Of a DNA stretch of 64,000 nucleotides, positions 22,021-33,568 are shown one piece after another. This DNA comes from Papilionanthe hookeriana x Papilionanthe teres (lineage: Eukaryota > Streptophyta > Magnoliopsida > Asparagales > Orchidaceae): NCBI GenBank assembly GCA_022702705.1, contig CM040427.1, positions 19,925,625-19,989,624 on the forward strand. The letters are read 5' to 3'. The translations under genes and the position numbers were made by a program. Every line of letters starts with the position of its first letter. The first letter of the stretch is position 1. The notes beneath the pieces are model-generated. The model did not search any database and was not told the origin of the DNA. It was given only the letters and a program-made list of their open reading frames with translations.

Positions 22021-24289
22021 ATGGCCAAGAGGAGGAGATGCAAGATTTACCTTGGGGAGACCATGCCAAATTGTTCTCAAAGCTTCTCCAAGAATTTCTA
22101 AGTTCAATCAAACCATTTCCAATTGAGGCCTCACCTCTTGGACAAAGGTATCAAATTTTTTCTCCTCCAACCGAGCTTATTTTAAAATTCTGTAAATATT
22201 CACTAGCTTTAAGTATATCATCACCATATAGATGTGTCCTACTCGATTAGATGATCATTTTTAAAAAAAACTTCATTCAATTTCGTTGAGAAACGAGTGA
22301 GATATCAAGGTTTGAAGGTGGACGGTTTTGGGTGAATATCACTAGGAGAGAGGAATAGCAGCTGTCCGATCAGGCGTGTATCTGACTGACGGCCCTGGTG
22401 CAGTCAGACGGATCTTCATTCGTGAACAGGCGCCATACAGAACCATGCTGGCCAATAGGAGAGCGACACGTGGATTGAGCGGGAAATGGATTTTTTGGAT
22501 TTATTTTTGACACAAAACTTCAAAAAATCATAACTTTGCCTAGAAAACTCCAAAAAATAAAATAAAAAAACCCTCTTGCTCATGAAAATGAGAAGAATAA
22601 TGTGAAAGTAATTTTATTTTTATTTAATGCATATTTTATTTTTAATTAATTAAATAGTGTTTTCAATATTTTAATTCTTCATGCATGTAGGAACTTCACC
22701 ATAACTTGAAATTTTTATATATTATTCTATGCATAATGGTTGATCTTTCTTAATTTTTCCAAAGTCAGGAAAGATTTCCATGATGAGATATCTATTTTTC
22801 AATATTATGCTTCAGTTTTCCAATAATAAATATAAAAATTACCATGCTACTTAAAAAAATCTAGAAAAATTAGAGTATGTTCCATTTGACAAGAGAAACA
22901 TTAGAAAATTATCTCATGATTTATTTTATTCAAACAAACTCTAATTTAGCCAAAACCTTAAAATGGAATTTTAATTAATTAGGATTAACCACACATCAAA
23001 ATAACTTGAAAATAATTCTCCACTGAACTTTAGGATCAGAGGAACCTCATATAAAAATTTGATATCAATTGGAAATGTTTAGCCCCACTAAATTAATTAA
23101 TTAAGTCACATAACCAAAATTAAAATTTAAAAATTCATAACTCCAAAAATACATTTCAAAAATTCACCATGTGGGCTTTCTGATATCATAGAAGTCTATA
23201 AAAATTAAAATTGGAATTTTCTAAATTTTTTTATTTTTAATCATATTTTAATATTTTAAATAATTAAAAATGATAAAAATCATGAAAATATAAAAAATCA
23301 TAAAAATGTCATATTTTGACTTCTAATCACTTAGGAACAAACCAAATATTTTTCCCAAGTCTCAAAGTAAAGATATTGAATTTCAAATGCTTAAAACAAC
23401 TTTTAATATTAAAAAATGTATTTTCCAACCTTTTCACTAAATTAATTCCAATAAATCAAAGAAAAATCAGAAAATTGTATAATTTGTTTCTTTGAACTCC
23501 TTGAGGTCAGAGAGTTTTATGAAAAATATAAAATCCATTTTTTAGCTTCAATTTTATTTTATAATTAATTAATACTCTAAAACTAAAAATAATTATAATA
23601 AATAAAATATAATTCAAAAAATCACCAAAATTGGTCCAAGTGGTCCTCTGGCCATTAGGAACATCCCATAATTTTTTTAAGGCCAGAAACCTTTCCTTGG
23701 TCATGTTGTTGAATTTTTCTTGAAAATCCTTATTTTTCATTAAAAATAATTATATAAATAAATTAAATTCAGAAAAATCACATTTTCTCCTCTAATGTCT
23801 TAATTGACATGTGAGTGAAGTGACATAAAAAATTGAAATTCATTGAGCTCAACTTAGTGAGTTATGAAATAAATAAGCCTAAAAGGGCATAAAGGTAATT
23901 AAAGAATTTAAACCCCTTTATTAAAATTTTAGGTTTAATTAAAATGGAGAGTAAAATATTTGATATTATCTTTCTTGGATTATTGAATCTTTGGGAAATT
24001 AAAAGGGTAGGAACCCATTAATCACTTTTAATAAACCAAAAATGAAACTTTAATTATTTAAACATTTTAAATTTTGGAAGATTAATGAAAATTTGAATTA
24101 TTAAAAATAGGGATATAATTTGATAGGATATTAATCCTTTAATAAAAAAATCCCTAAATAAATCACTTCAACAATATTTAACTTTTAATTAAGATTTAAA
24201 TCATAATCCAAACTAAGTAAATTAAAAATTAAAAAAAATGAATAACCCTTAAATTAAAGAAAAAGTTCAAAATATTAAATAGTTTAATA

Positions 24290-24440
24290 AAAATAATTAA
24301 ATTAAATTATATTAAATTAAATTAAGTAAAAATTAAATTAAATTAACTTTTTAACAATTAAGTTAAGCTAAATTAAAAAAAATATTTAAATAAATTAAAT
24401 TAAATTAAATTAAATCAAATTTTAATTAAATTAAGTTAAC
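24290..24440 (+). repeat. (AAATT)n microsatellite in the 3' LTR
   Basis: Counterpart of 13,500-13,680, shorter by a few units. Confidence 0.65.
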
Positions 24441-26646
24441 ATCATTCAAAAATAAAAGTAAAACAAATTTAAAATATTAAGATCACCTAAAGTATAAAGA
24501 TTTAAACCAAAAATAATTTGAACACCATTCCAAATTTAAAATTATTAATTAAAACCTCATAATGAAACAAAATCACTTTAAACCATTAACTCAAACTTCA
24601 AATTAAGAATGATTAAAATTCTCAACAAACCAACTTGCCCTTAAAGGCTTTAATTATTATAACTCTTAAATAGAGTATTAAGTGAGATGTCATTTCATTC
24701 ATCAGGTAATCAAATACCCAAGTTCACTGAGTAAGAGACAAAGCTTAACTAAACTCCTGGATGATTAATTCACCTGTGCAACTAAATTTACTTGGACTCA
24801 AAATAATCTCAGAAGTATTGAAAAGATGTTTAGGACTCGTCCTAAGCACTTCCTCAATATGAAGGGATGTTTTAGAAGAACAATTGAATTTAATTGTTCT
24901 TTGATGAAGAAAATCATCCATAAACAAAACACAAGAACCTAGACGTTATAGGAAATGAGTAGTTATAGGACTAGGATCTTGGTAGACAACCAAAACCTTC
25001 CCTTAGCTTTATCTAGGTATTTGTAGAAATATTTAAATGCCTTAACATGTGTTTTAAGTGCAGCTTGGGATGACGGGAAGACCCTCCAGGTACACTTTTA
25101 TTCTATTGCAATTTACTTTATTGCAATTCGCTTACCTGTACTGCACTTTACTTTTCTTGCATGTTAAACAAGATTGACACTCTGTATGAAAACTGAAACC
25201 GTTAGGATAGCCACAAAACTGAAACCTAAAACTAAATTAAAAGTCACAACAAGATAAAATTTACCGCCACAACATTCAAAATATAAAACAACTCAAAATT
25301 TAATCACAAACAGAACAACAAAACTACAACTACAACTAAATTAAAACATCTCGTTGGATGATCGGGAATACCTCAGATGATGTAACCCACGTGTTGCTAA
25401 CGGGATTTCCCATGGTATAAATGAAAGTGTGGAACTCATTTAGTTGAGTTTAGCAAATTCATCTGGACTAAGTGAATCCGATGAAAATAACGGTGCCGGG
25501 ATGACGGAACCGTGGGATCTTAATCGGTTCTGTTTAATCAACTTTAAGATTTGTTTTAATTAAGAAATTAAAAACATTTGGATTTTAAGATTTATAAACC
25601 AAAACACTTTTCTCATCTCCTGATTTTCACCTTCTAAAACTAAACCTCTGCAACAACAAGGAGCTTTGAGCATAGTGGGCAGCACGACCATCGTCATGAG
25701 CAAAACCTGAGTCTACTTCAGCAAAACTTTCCTTAGAAATAAATAACCAAGCTATAGGATTTCGAGGTAGTTTGCTTAGTGCAACATAAATCCTCAACCT
25801 TTTCGTTAGGCATTTGCATAATCATATTATGCAAATTAAGCCCTAACCGGTCTTAGGATTCCGAGGTAGTTGTTTGGTACGACATAAACCCTCATATCTT
25901 CAAGGCTATTTGTGTGAATACAAATATAAGTCCTAATTAATTAAAATTGGCAGGATTGCAACATTAAATAATTTTCTTAAACTCGAAGCCAAATAATAGG
26001 ATAGTTTGGGAAGTTGCCAAGATTCTTCTTGGATCCTCAGCTTCTCCTACTTCTCTCCCTTTGGACTCTTGAAATAAACTGTTCCAAATTTGAGCTAATC
26101 CTTATTGAAACTTCCAAAAACCAATCCTTTGAAAACCTTAAACTTTGAGATTCTTGAGAGCAAAACCACTGATCATTATCGAGAGTTTTCTTAAATGATT
26201 CCCTTCATTTAAGATGTAATTAACTATAGGGGCTTGACTTTATAGGGAACTTTTAGAACCCAGGTAATATAAACCCTGCTTAATTCCTTTGTATTAAGAA
26301 GGGGAACTTATCGGCTTATAAAATTGGTTTGCAAACCAAACGGATGTCACAAATCTTCTAGTTTATTTAATCGAGCCCTATCATCAAGCAGTGTGTCTAT
26401 TCTTCGGGATAGATATACGGTTTGTGGTGCGGTGCTCGTTTATATAAACTATTCGGGATGTGAGATCAGTTTGATTTCATATCTTAAAATTTTCAAACTT
26501 AAAATTATTTTCAAAATCAAATGCTACTTTCTAAATTATATATATATTTAAATCAAATTTAAAATCTAAAATTCGCCGACAATTTCTGTTAGGTGACCCT
26601 CTTTTCAAAATAAAACGCACAACCTAAAAATAAGCCGTACAAGAGG

Positions 26647-27155
26647 CTAGAAATTTGGAATGTTTGGAAAAAAATGAGATTGGTTGAAAGTGAATAATAT
26701 GGAATTGTTTAGATTGAGCCATGGACTAAGGGTCACCCTCATTTGGTCCTCTATGTGTTGGTACTAGTCAAACCCTAGCCTGAGGCTAAAAGCTTGGGAA
26801 AATTGCTTACACGAGTTTCCAAAGAGTTAGGAGATCAAAAGGTGATGTGCTTTGTTTAGGGTTGTGAGTGTGTCGTGTGAGTGTGGTGTAAGCTCCAGAC
26901 CTCCCAGGGTAGATCCTATGGCCTGACCACCTATGGGTGACTTCTCTCGGGCTTCCTTATGCTTGGTCTCTTCCTCCCAAAACTGGAGGTTAGGCCTTAA
27001 GCATAAGAAAACTCTCAGTGAAGTGAGAAAAGTTTGAATTTCTATGGGGTGGGTTCCATGACTAGTCTTCTAAGAAAGTTACCAAGAGAGTCATATGGCT
27101 AGACCCTAGGCTATTCTAAAGAAAGACTAGGCCTCAACCAAAAGTGAGGTCAACA
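26647..27155 (-). mobile_element. Solo LTR A, 5'-end part (first ~510 bases)
   Basis: Read on the minus strand from 27,155 this begins TGTTGACCTCA, as element B's LTRs do, and follows their first ~530 bases (for example the complement of 27,030-27,065 with 9,205-9,240). It continues at 9,129 after element B is removed. The 5-bp repeat TGCTT at 27,156-27,160 is the right target duplication of A. Confidence 0.85.
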
Positions 27156-27160
27156 TGCTT

Positions 27161-27984
27161 CACCTGAATCGTAGTCATCAGAGGCTACACTTGCTTCTCT
27201 TGATTCTTCTGGCTCTTCTTGATATTTATTCTTCCTATCTTGACAGTTCCTCTTGAAATGACCATCCTCGTGACAATGATAACACTTGAAAGATTCCCTT
27301 GATGACTGGTTTCCGCCATCCTTGCTTGACCTTGATCTATTCTGACCATTTCTTGAGTCTTTCTTGTCCAAACTGCCTCTGACAATAAGGCTGTCTCCGC
27401 TAATTTCCTTGTCCCTGTTATGCTTCCTCTGAAGTTCTTTGGCTCCAATCAGCGCTTGAACCTCATCTAGAGAAATTGTCTGCACCCTTCCATAGAGCAT
27501 AACATCCTTGAAATGCTCGTAGCTCTTAGGAATGGAGTTTAGCAATAGCAGTTCCTTGTCCTCATCATTCATCTTGACGTCAATGTTCTCAAGATCATCT
27601 ATGATCTTGTTAAGCTCGTCGATATGCTCCGAGGCTGATTTGTCTTTGTGCATTTTTGAAGAGTATAGATGCTGCTTCAGAAAGAGCCTATTAGCCAGGG
27701 ACTTGGTCAGGTAGAGTACCTCGAGTTTGGCCCAAAGTGCTTGAGTCGTTCTCCCTCGACACCTCCCTCAGAACCTTGTCTCCCAAGCTCAAGATTATCA
27801 AACTACGAGCTTTGTCCAGCATGCCAATCTTCTTTTTCTCTATCATGTCGGCCGGTAGTGCCGCCGACCCTTGCAAGGCTTCTGCATCACCCTGCTGAAC
27901 CAGCAAGGCCCTCATCTTGACTCTCCACAAGCCGAAGTCATTCTTTCCTGTGAATTTTTCGATGTCAAATTTAGCGGATCCCAT
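27161..27984 (-). pseudogene. Copia gag (UBN2-type) with zinc knuckle, frameshifted
   Basis: The minus-strand start at 27,984 opens MGSAKFDIEKFTGKNDFGLW, the N-terminal pattern of Tork-like copia gag. A frameshift near 27,750 splits it: the second part (from 27,653) has the UBN2-like helical region and a CCHC zinc knuckle CYHCHEDGHFKRNC (Cx2Cx4Hx4C) near residue 125 of that frame, followed by an acidic tail. It runs into the target duplication of solo LTR A, where a stop is created by inserted sequence. Gag would form the capsid and bind element RNA. It is inactive because of the frameshift and the split from protease (2,776-3,050). Confidence 0.9.
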
Positions 27985-28649
27985 TATTGTGGCTTGATCC
28001 CACTAATGTCTGAAATCCACCCCACTGAGCACCTGTTGAATTCCAAGAGCTGACCACCTGCAGGAGTTAACCTTCCAAATTAATTTTCTCCTGGAGAAGT
28101 TTTCGGACAAGTGATTTTTCTCCAGAAATTATGTTGACGCTACCTGCTTCAAGTTTCTGGGAATATTCCTTTAGTAGGGATAGAATATTCCTTGATTCCC
28201 TATCAAATTAATTATCCACTACTGCATGATTAATAGCTTTTACTCTACACCAGCTTTCTAATTTAGTTAAGAAGAGATGCAGCTGAAAATAAAATTGCCG
28301 CACCAGCTTTAGTTAAGAAAAGCAGTAGCTGGCTGAATGCAAAATTCCTGTCGTGGTACGCTCCGTGTTCTTTTATCACGGTGTGCACTAGCTGTCGTAA
28401 AAATCCTCCTCCTTCGCGAGATCACCATTCCTCCTGCATCTCGCTGAACCGCACAACCTGGGGAGTAAATCCAGTCGATCAAAGCTTTCGCTGCTCACCG
28501 AATCTGTCGCTATTCGGCTGCCTGCAATGCGATCCACCTGCTCCTCTGTTTGTGAATGCCGAACTCCTTTTCTTCGTTGCTGACCGCGAACACCTTCACA
28601 CGAACACCTCTAGCCAAGAAGTATGGATCTTCCCACAGACGGCGCCAAT
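27985..28649 (-). other. 5' leader of copia element C with PBS-like site
   Basis: Untranslated leader between 5' LTR and gag on the minus strand. Directly after the LTR (minus 28,649 downward) comes ATTGGCGCCGTCTGTGGGA, a common plant LTR-element PBS-like sequence (28,631-28,649). Long plus-strand open frames here (for example 28,381-28,737) run against the element and look accidental. Confidence 0.6.
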
Positions 28650-29114
28650 TGTTGTGAGATATGTACTTCTTGGCATAGAAATGAAACACAAAGAACACAC
28701 GCAAATACATATCGTTTATGTGGTTCGATCCAACTGAATCTATGTCCACGGGAGGGAATTAATCAAATAGTTCACTAAGGCAAAATAAATGGAGAATACA
28801 TAGCTTATACATGGAGATAAGCTCTCTTCTTCCTTCTATAGCCTCCCTCTCAAGCGATACCTTGATACATGGCGTCAAAATGATCTCCTCCTCTCTAGCT
28901 CTCTAGCTATTCTAGCTATTCTCTCCTCCTTTGTGGTAGCTTAAGACCTCTTCCCTTGCTCTCCTAAGCCTCACACCCTCTCAATTTATACATAGCAAGA
29001 GGGTGGTAGGTGGGAGGTAGGTGGTGGGCGGTAGGTGAGATGTGGTAGGTCAGCGATACCACATTACAAAAGTGTCCTTTTACCTTAGTTCATTAATTGG
29101 GGGTCAAAATAACA
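28650..29114 (-). repeat. 5' LTR of copia element C
   Basis: This 465-bp LTR pairs with 2,092-2,543 and is followed on the plus strand by the target duplication GTACC at 29,115-29,119. It is about 13% different from its partner in a hand-aligned 118-base stretch. Confidence 0.92.
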
Positions 29115-29119
29115 GTACC

Positions 29120-29544
29120 TCACCAAGCTAGGCAAGGAACTCCTTTGCACTTACTGAAGATCGTGTATGAAGAATGGAGAAATTTTTAAATGGGATCTCT
29201 CAACTTTTGTTGGAGGCTCAACAATCAATAGTAGTGCATATTGGAGGGGCGTAGTTACCTATAAATTTATTGATTATAGGTACATAGTTAGCATCCCCCT
29301 CCACTTACTGAAGTTTCCCCTCAGGTAGCTGACATTTTGGAAACTCATAGATCTACACGTTCATCCTGCGTAGTCAAGCCTAGCACCAAGCCTCCAATCT
29401 ATAGGGAGAACTTAGTTCAACCTCATGTAATTTATGAAGAGTTACGTTTTCTAGTGCATGAAGAGTTTCCTCTAAGTGATAGAAGTTATTTTTTTCTACC
29501 AAGTGTAATTTTCAAGAGTCTTCTTCGTTAGTTGAGATCATTTT
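29120..29544 (+). other. Decayed leader/gag N-terminal region of an old Ty3/gypsy element
   Basis: This is the target sequence right of the copia element, contiguous with 2,091 before insertion. No frame is long, but it leads straight into the gag relic at 29,545, so it is probably the upstream part of the same old element. No motif is recognised with certainty. Confidence 0.35.
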
Positions 29545-29960
29545 TAAAAAGTTTATTCCAACATGGTTCAAGCTTCGAAGTATTGACTCTTATGATGAGA
29601 CGTCAGACCCATATGAACACATTGATCATTATAGAACCATCATGCATATACAATGAGTTTCAGATGCGCTTCTTTATTAAGTTTTTTCTACTGCTCTTAA
29701 AGTCCACGCACCTACTTGATTTTATTCACTCACAAAAAAAATCATTCATATCTTTAGCTAGCTTGCTAAATTACTTGTGGAGAAATCCATCACAAATCAA
29801 AAGATTATCAAAGATTTCTCTCACCTTTATGGGATTCAGTAAGTGATGAAAAGTTGCTAAAAGTTTATTTTAAAAAATCAAGATTAGATACATAATTATT
29901 AAGAGGCATCTTTTTTGGGGATTACATCATGGTCTTTTCTACTCATCTTTAATATGAGAG
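29545..29960 (+). pseudogene. Ty3/gypsy gag relic
   Basis: Reading frames from about 29,552 give WFKLRSIDSYDETSDPYEHI and then HYRTIMHIYNEF, matching the start of the retrotransposon gag domain of Ty3/gypsy elements (usual pattern YDGxxDPxEHIxxYRxxM). Further frameshifts lead through remnants of the 'ALKGPAxxWFxxLPPxSI' and 'FAxLxxLFxxxF' helices (seen as ..SFISLASLLNYL). Frame breaks are numerous, so this is the oldest recognisable layer here. The lineage is uncertain, perhaps Tat-like. Confidence 0.65.
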
Positions 29961-30059
29961 ACAGTTTATTCATATGTTGATCTCATCCATCATGTTGAAG
30001 CATAAATTACAGCTGACAAAACCATTAACACACACAATATAATATCTTTTACAACATTA

Positions 30060-30466
30060 TCTTCCAAAAGGAGCCTTGGTGTCTCTTCAAATCATGTCTA
30101 AATTCAATTTATCCACCAAAAGAATGCATCTCTTCATTCAAATTTACCACCCAAAAGAAGTTAAGGATGTTACCATCAAAAGTTGCTTTAAATAACCCTT
30201 GAAAATAATGCTAAATTTAATTTAATTTATATTTTTTAACTGTCACGCCTATGCGCCAAGGGTCCGGCGCTTAGCCGCCACAGGTCAAATTTTTCATTCT
30301 TCAATTTTTTGCTCCAAATTTGATCCTCTTTTGCTCCTTTCATCATAGTCAGCCATTTTAATCATACCTACAAGAAAAACACAAATATACATTCCATTAA
30401 AGTGCAATATCATCAAAAATAGGTATAAAAATGTATTTAAAAACACTATATATTTTAGGTGTATCA
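30060..30466 (-). repeat. Truncated 3' LTR of Athila-like element D
   Basis: It matches about 41,100-41,512 of the intact 5' LTR, with over 90% identity in the segment containing 'cacgcctatgcgccaag'. On the plus strand it ends GTATCA at 30,466, just as the other LTR ends at 41,512. Only about 400 of 1,701 bp remain: the rest, and the left target duplication, have been lost where it meets the older gag relic. Confidence 0.8.
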
Positions 30467-30481
30467 AAGTCCCCAAAACTT
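30467..30481 (-). other. Polypurine tract of element D
   Basis: On the minus strand AGTTTTGGGGACTT precedes the 3' LTR start TGATACACC, the usual Athila arrangement (G-run, short spacer, TGATA). Confidence 0.7.
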
Positions 30482-31593
30482 AAAATGTTACTTGTCCACA
30501 AATGACACTTAATCACATAGAAAAATTTAACATGCAAATTATGTAAATGAGTTTCTTTAGGAAGGTTTCAAAATTTTGTTCTAGAAATGAAATAGTCCAA
30601 TTTTAAAAAAAATTAGTAAATGAGATCAACTTAAAGTTTATAAGGTTCTTAAGTAAAGGATAATGAAAAATATTAGTTCCTATCTAATTCAGAAATACTT
30701 GTAGATTTTCAAAATATAGGATTCAAACATTTCATTTTCCTCACTTAAAAATTTTCATGTGGAAATAATTTTACTTACTATATTATAACCTTAAGCTTTA
30801 GGTTTTTTCAAAACTTATATTTCAAAACTTATATTTTACTATATTATAACATAATATAACTTCATATACATAATTATTTTCAATCAAAAATCAAATTTTA
30901 TTTAAGTATTCTTAACAACAAATAAAATTTTAGTTTTTGAAAATTTGTTTTTAAATTCCCCCCAGACTTTAATTTTTAATTTGGATAAAACATTTAAACA
31001 TAAAAATTATACATGTGTAAGAATTAAAAAAAAACTAGAATAACATGCTTGCTGGAATCTTGATATTTTAAATATGCAAGTATAATAATTTAAAAACAAG
31101 GAGTAAAAAGAAATCAAATTCGGTTTTTCAGTTTTTCATAAAATAAAAATTTCAAAATTTTAAATGACTTTTACAATAGTGGAGGTTTTCAAAGCAAATA
31201 CATACCAAGTTAACATAACACAATTCACAACATACTAGAAAATAAATGGTAGCAAATTTTGAAAAGTTTAAACATGCTATATAAATAGTTGTTTCTAATA
31301 GTGTTCTAAAATTTTCTAATATTTATAGGAATTAAATTAGACACTACTAAAAAATTAAACACTAGAAACACATAAAAATATTTACTACAACAAACACATC
31401 ACATATTACAACATAAAACATTGATCCAACACACAAACATCTGAATGTGCGTAATAGAAATAGTCCAACTATAAGCTACACAACATCAGAGTTCATATCA
31501 AAACACAACAACAAATAAAAATCCATACATCATACAACACAAATACATACATAATAAACTCAACAACACATAAAAAAAATCAAAAATCAAATC
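30482..31593 (-). other. 3' non-coding region of element D
   Basis: AT-rich, with no gene recognised. It lies between the stop of env-position ORF-a and the PPT. Weak similarity in layout to 48,051-49,600 of element G (both begin 'cccaaacttaa..ttacttrtcc') suggests a shared 3' untranslated region. Confidence 0.5.
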
Positions 31594-32725
31594 CTACTCA
31601 TCATCATCTCTCTCATTCCAATCTCTGGATGGCACATAAGGTATAAAATAAGGATGACGAGGCAACTTAGCACTATGATCTCCTCTAATCAGTCTATCTA
31701 TGTACTGATGATAGTTCTCTTCATAATCATCATGTTTTTGAATATACCTCTTAATATTCTCTACATTTCCATCCATATCTCTAATATGCTCTCTGATAAG
31801 ACTCACATTCTTTAAAATCTTCTATAATAATCCAGTTTGTGAATCTCTGAGGATGATGCATGTGCAGTAGAAGCACAAGCAGTAGAAGTTGTAGAAGAAG
31901 AAACACTGGAAGCTCTAACAGATCCTCCTTTCCAGCTAAATACTGAATGTACAGTGTAAGTGTTTACATTTAAACTGGTAATAGATCTAAGTGGCTGAAG
32001 AACCTCTTCCCATGTTTCAGACTTAACACAAAACTACTCACAAATCGAGTGAACCAGTGAAGGAAATCCCATACCTACTGTAGTAACAACTTTGGCACAG
32101 TTCAAAATATTATAAAAAATAATAGCTCCAATATCTAAAGGCTTTCGCTGTTAAATACAATGGTTCAGAACAAATCTCTCCCTTGTAACTTCATTAACAT
32201 GACTTGAAGGAAGAAGCTTAGATGAGATGAAGTAATGTCATGACTTTGAAGTGGCATTCAATTTAGAGGCTTGAAAATTCACTCTTCTTTCATTCGTAAT
32301 CTTCCACAAACCTCTTCCATCAGTAAGAAAGGCTATAATTTCATCTAACTCTCCTTCAGAAGGATGATAATTCGTATAAAACAAAACATCGCAGGAGATA
32401 ATCGGTAAAAAGTATTAATTACCGCAGGTGAAAAATCCACTTGTTGCGCCCTAACCATTACTAAATTTTCCTCACCTGCTGGCAAGTTAGCATAGAACTC
32501 TCTCACCACATAAACAACTGCAACAGTGGAGAAGCAACAATATCTTTCCCAATTCTTTCTAGCAATCATCTCTTCAATATCTCCTCCTGACTTGCTAAAA
32601 ACTCGCTCTGGAATCAATTTCTGGGATGCGAGTGCATGGATGTAACAATTCTTTGCTAAAAAATTGACAAATTTGTCGGAATCAAATTTTGCTTTCTCTT
32701 TCGAGCTTTTTGACTTTGGAGCAAT
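31594..32725 (-). pseudogene. Env-position ORF-a of element D (plant transposon-protein domain)
   Basis: The minus strand shows, from 32,725, APKSKSSKEKAKFDSDKF after a codon ATT where ATG is expected, then LIPERVFSKSGG, ARKNWERYC, VVREFYANLP and a VDFSPAVINTFYRL segment. This is the pattern of the 'putative plant transposon protein' domain found in the third ORF of Athila elements. Further on come CAKVVTTVGMGFPSLVHSICE, a coiled-coil-like part and a C-terminus HPYFIPYVPSRDWNERDDDE ending at 31,594. In-frame stops and at least one frameshift near 32,345 break it. The function of this protein is unknown; an envelope role has been proposed for Athila third ORFs but is unproven. Confidence 0.7.
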
Positions 32726-33568
32726 CTTTAAAAATTCACAAGAAATTCACCATAAATTCGAAATTTAAACTAAACTTGTTAACTCAACTTCCAAAGGCAA
32801 ACTTCACTAAATCCAAGCAATTTGTCATGCTTTTCCATAAATTTTCGTCATGAATAGTGATTTTTGAATTTTTCAATAATGTACTCAAAATACATTGTGA
32901 AAATAAAAATTTTTTACTTAGGAGTACTGATCATACCTTGAGGATTTCAAATCCAACAAATTTCGACTAAATCGGCTCTAAAATGATCCAAATTAATGAT
33001 GCTCTAAGCTTCTATTTCGCGAAACCGAGAGGTTAAAGGTGATGGGGGTGTTAAAAATGGCAAATTTCAAGTTTTTAATTGCATAAAATGGATTTTCGCA
33101 AACCGGCGCCTATGCACGAGGCATACGACGCTTAGCCGTGAAATCTAGCGCTTATGCGCCGTTGTTTTGGCGCTTAGCCACCAGTGCTCAAATATTTGAC
33201 AATTAAGTTAATTCAATCACAAATCCGAGTTAATCACCTTTAATCACTTTAAATAATTATTTCTCTCCATAAACTCTTCTAATACTCCAAAAGTACACTT
33301 TAGTCTCTAATGATTCCACACAAATCTTACACAAACAAAACTTATGTTACTTAAATATCAAAACACACTTAATACAAGCTTCAAATTTCTATCCAAACAC
33401 TTTGGATGAAATACCCCAATACAAAAGTTCAAACACATGTAATTAAACACATATTTACATCATTGAGATGTAACGAACACATATAAATTGCAATACACAC
33501 AAACATTAAAAAATAACCACACTTAAAACACTAAAAACACATAATTAAATCATAAGACCACACATCAT
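32726..33568 (-). other. Non-coding spacer between the two env-position ORFs, with GCGC box
   Basis: No ORF of note. Holds a CG-rich island at about 33,104-33,183 containing CGGCGCCTATGC, GACGCTTAGCCG, GCGCTTATGCGCC and GGCGCTTAGCC in otherwise AT-rich DNA. Similar words occur in the D LTR (30,243-30,286 and 41,288-41,332) and at 34,168-34,213. Confidence 0.55.

Larger units (their letters stand above)
9130..26641 (+). mobile_element. Element B: complete non-autonomous giant-LTR retrotransposon (LARD-like, Tat/Ogre-like PBS)
   Basis: The element is 17.5 kb: 5' LTR 9,130-15,895 (6,766 bp), internal region 15,896-19,906 (4,011 bp), 3' LTR 19,907-26,641 (6,735 bp). Both LTRs run from TGTTGACCTCA to AGCCGTACA. 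Target duplication AGGGG (9,125-9,129) / AGAGG (26,642-26,646) has one mismatch, and the flanks are contiguous halves of LTR A. The PBS (TGGCGACTCCGCTGGGGA) is of the kind known in Ogre/Tat Ty3-gypsy elements, complementary to tRNA-Arg. I find no gag, protease, RT or integrase, so it would depend on a partner, like the large retrotransposon derivatives (LARDs) described in cereals. LTRs this long are exceptional. LTR divergence looks like 3-6% in the stretches compared. Confidence 0.9.
19907..26641 (+). repeat. 3' LTR of element B
   Basis: This 6,735-bp LTR is collinear with 9,130-15,895. It keeps the TATA box (22,013), the CCAAT/ABRE/E2F-like cluster (22,452-22,486), the shorter (AAATT)n tract (24,290-24,440) and the block at 25,061-25,095. 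It ends CCGTACA at 26,641, followed by the target duplication AGAGG. Differences from the 5' LTR are substitutions and small indels scattered along the length, more frequent in the first 300 bases. Confidence 0.92.
2092..29114 (-). mobile_element. Ty1/copia retrotransposon C (internally deleted, host of the nest)
   Basis: The element has LTRs at 2,092-2,543 and 28,650-29,114, both running from TGTTGTGAGAT to ATAACA on the plus strand, flanked by an exact 5-bp target duplication GTACC (2,087-2,091 and 29,115-29,119). On the minus strand it reads 5' LTR, PBS, gag, protease, GAG-pre-integrase, 3' LTR. Integrase, RT and RNase H are missing. About 24 kb (3,051-27,155) is a later insertion between gag and protease. 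Gag and protease wording resembles the Tork (Tnt1-like) lineage. Hand comparison of 118 aligned LTR bases gives about 16 differences, so it is old. It cannot have moved on its own. Confidence 0.92.

Noticed and set aside
28381..28737. 118-codon plus-strand frame
   Set aside because: It spans the copia leader, PBS and LTR boundary in antisense; structural features explain the sequence better.
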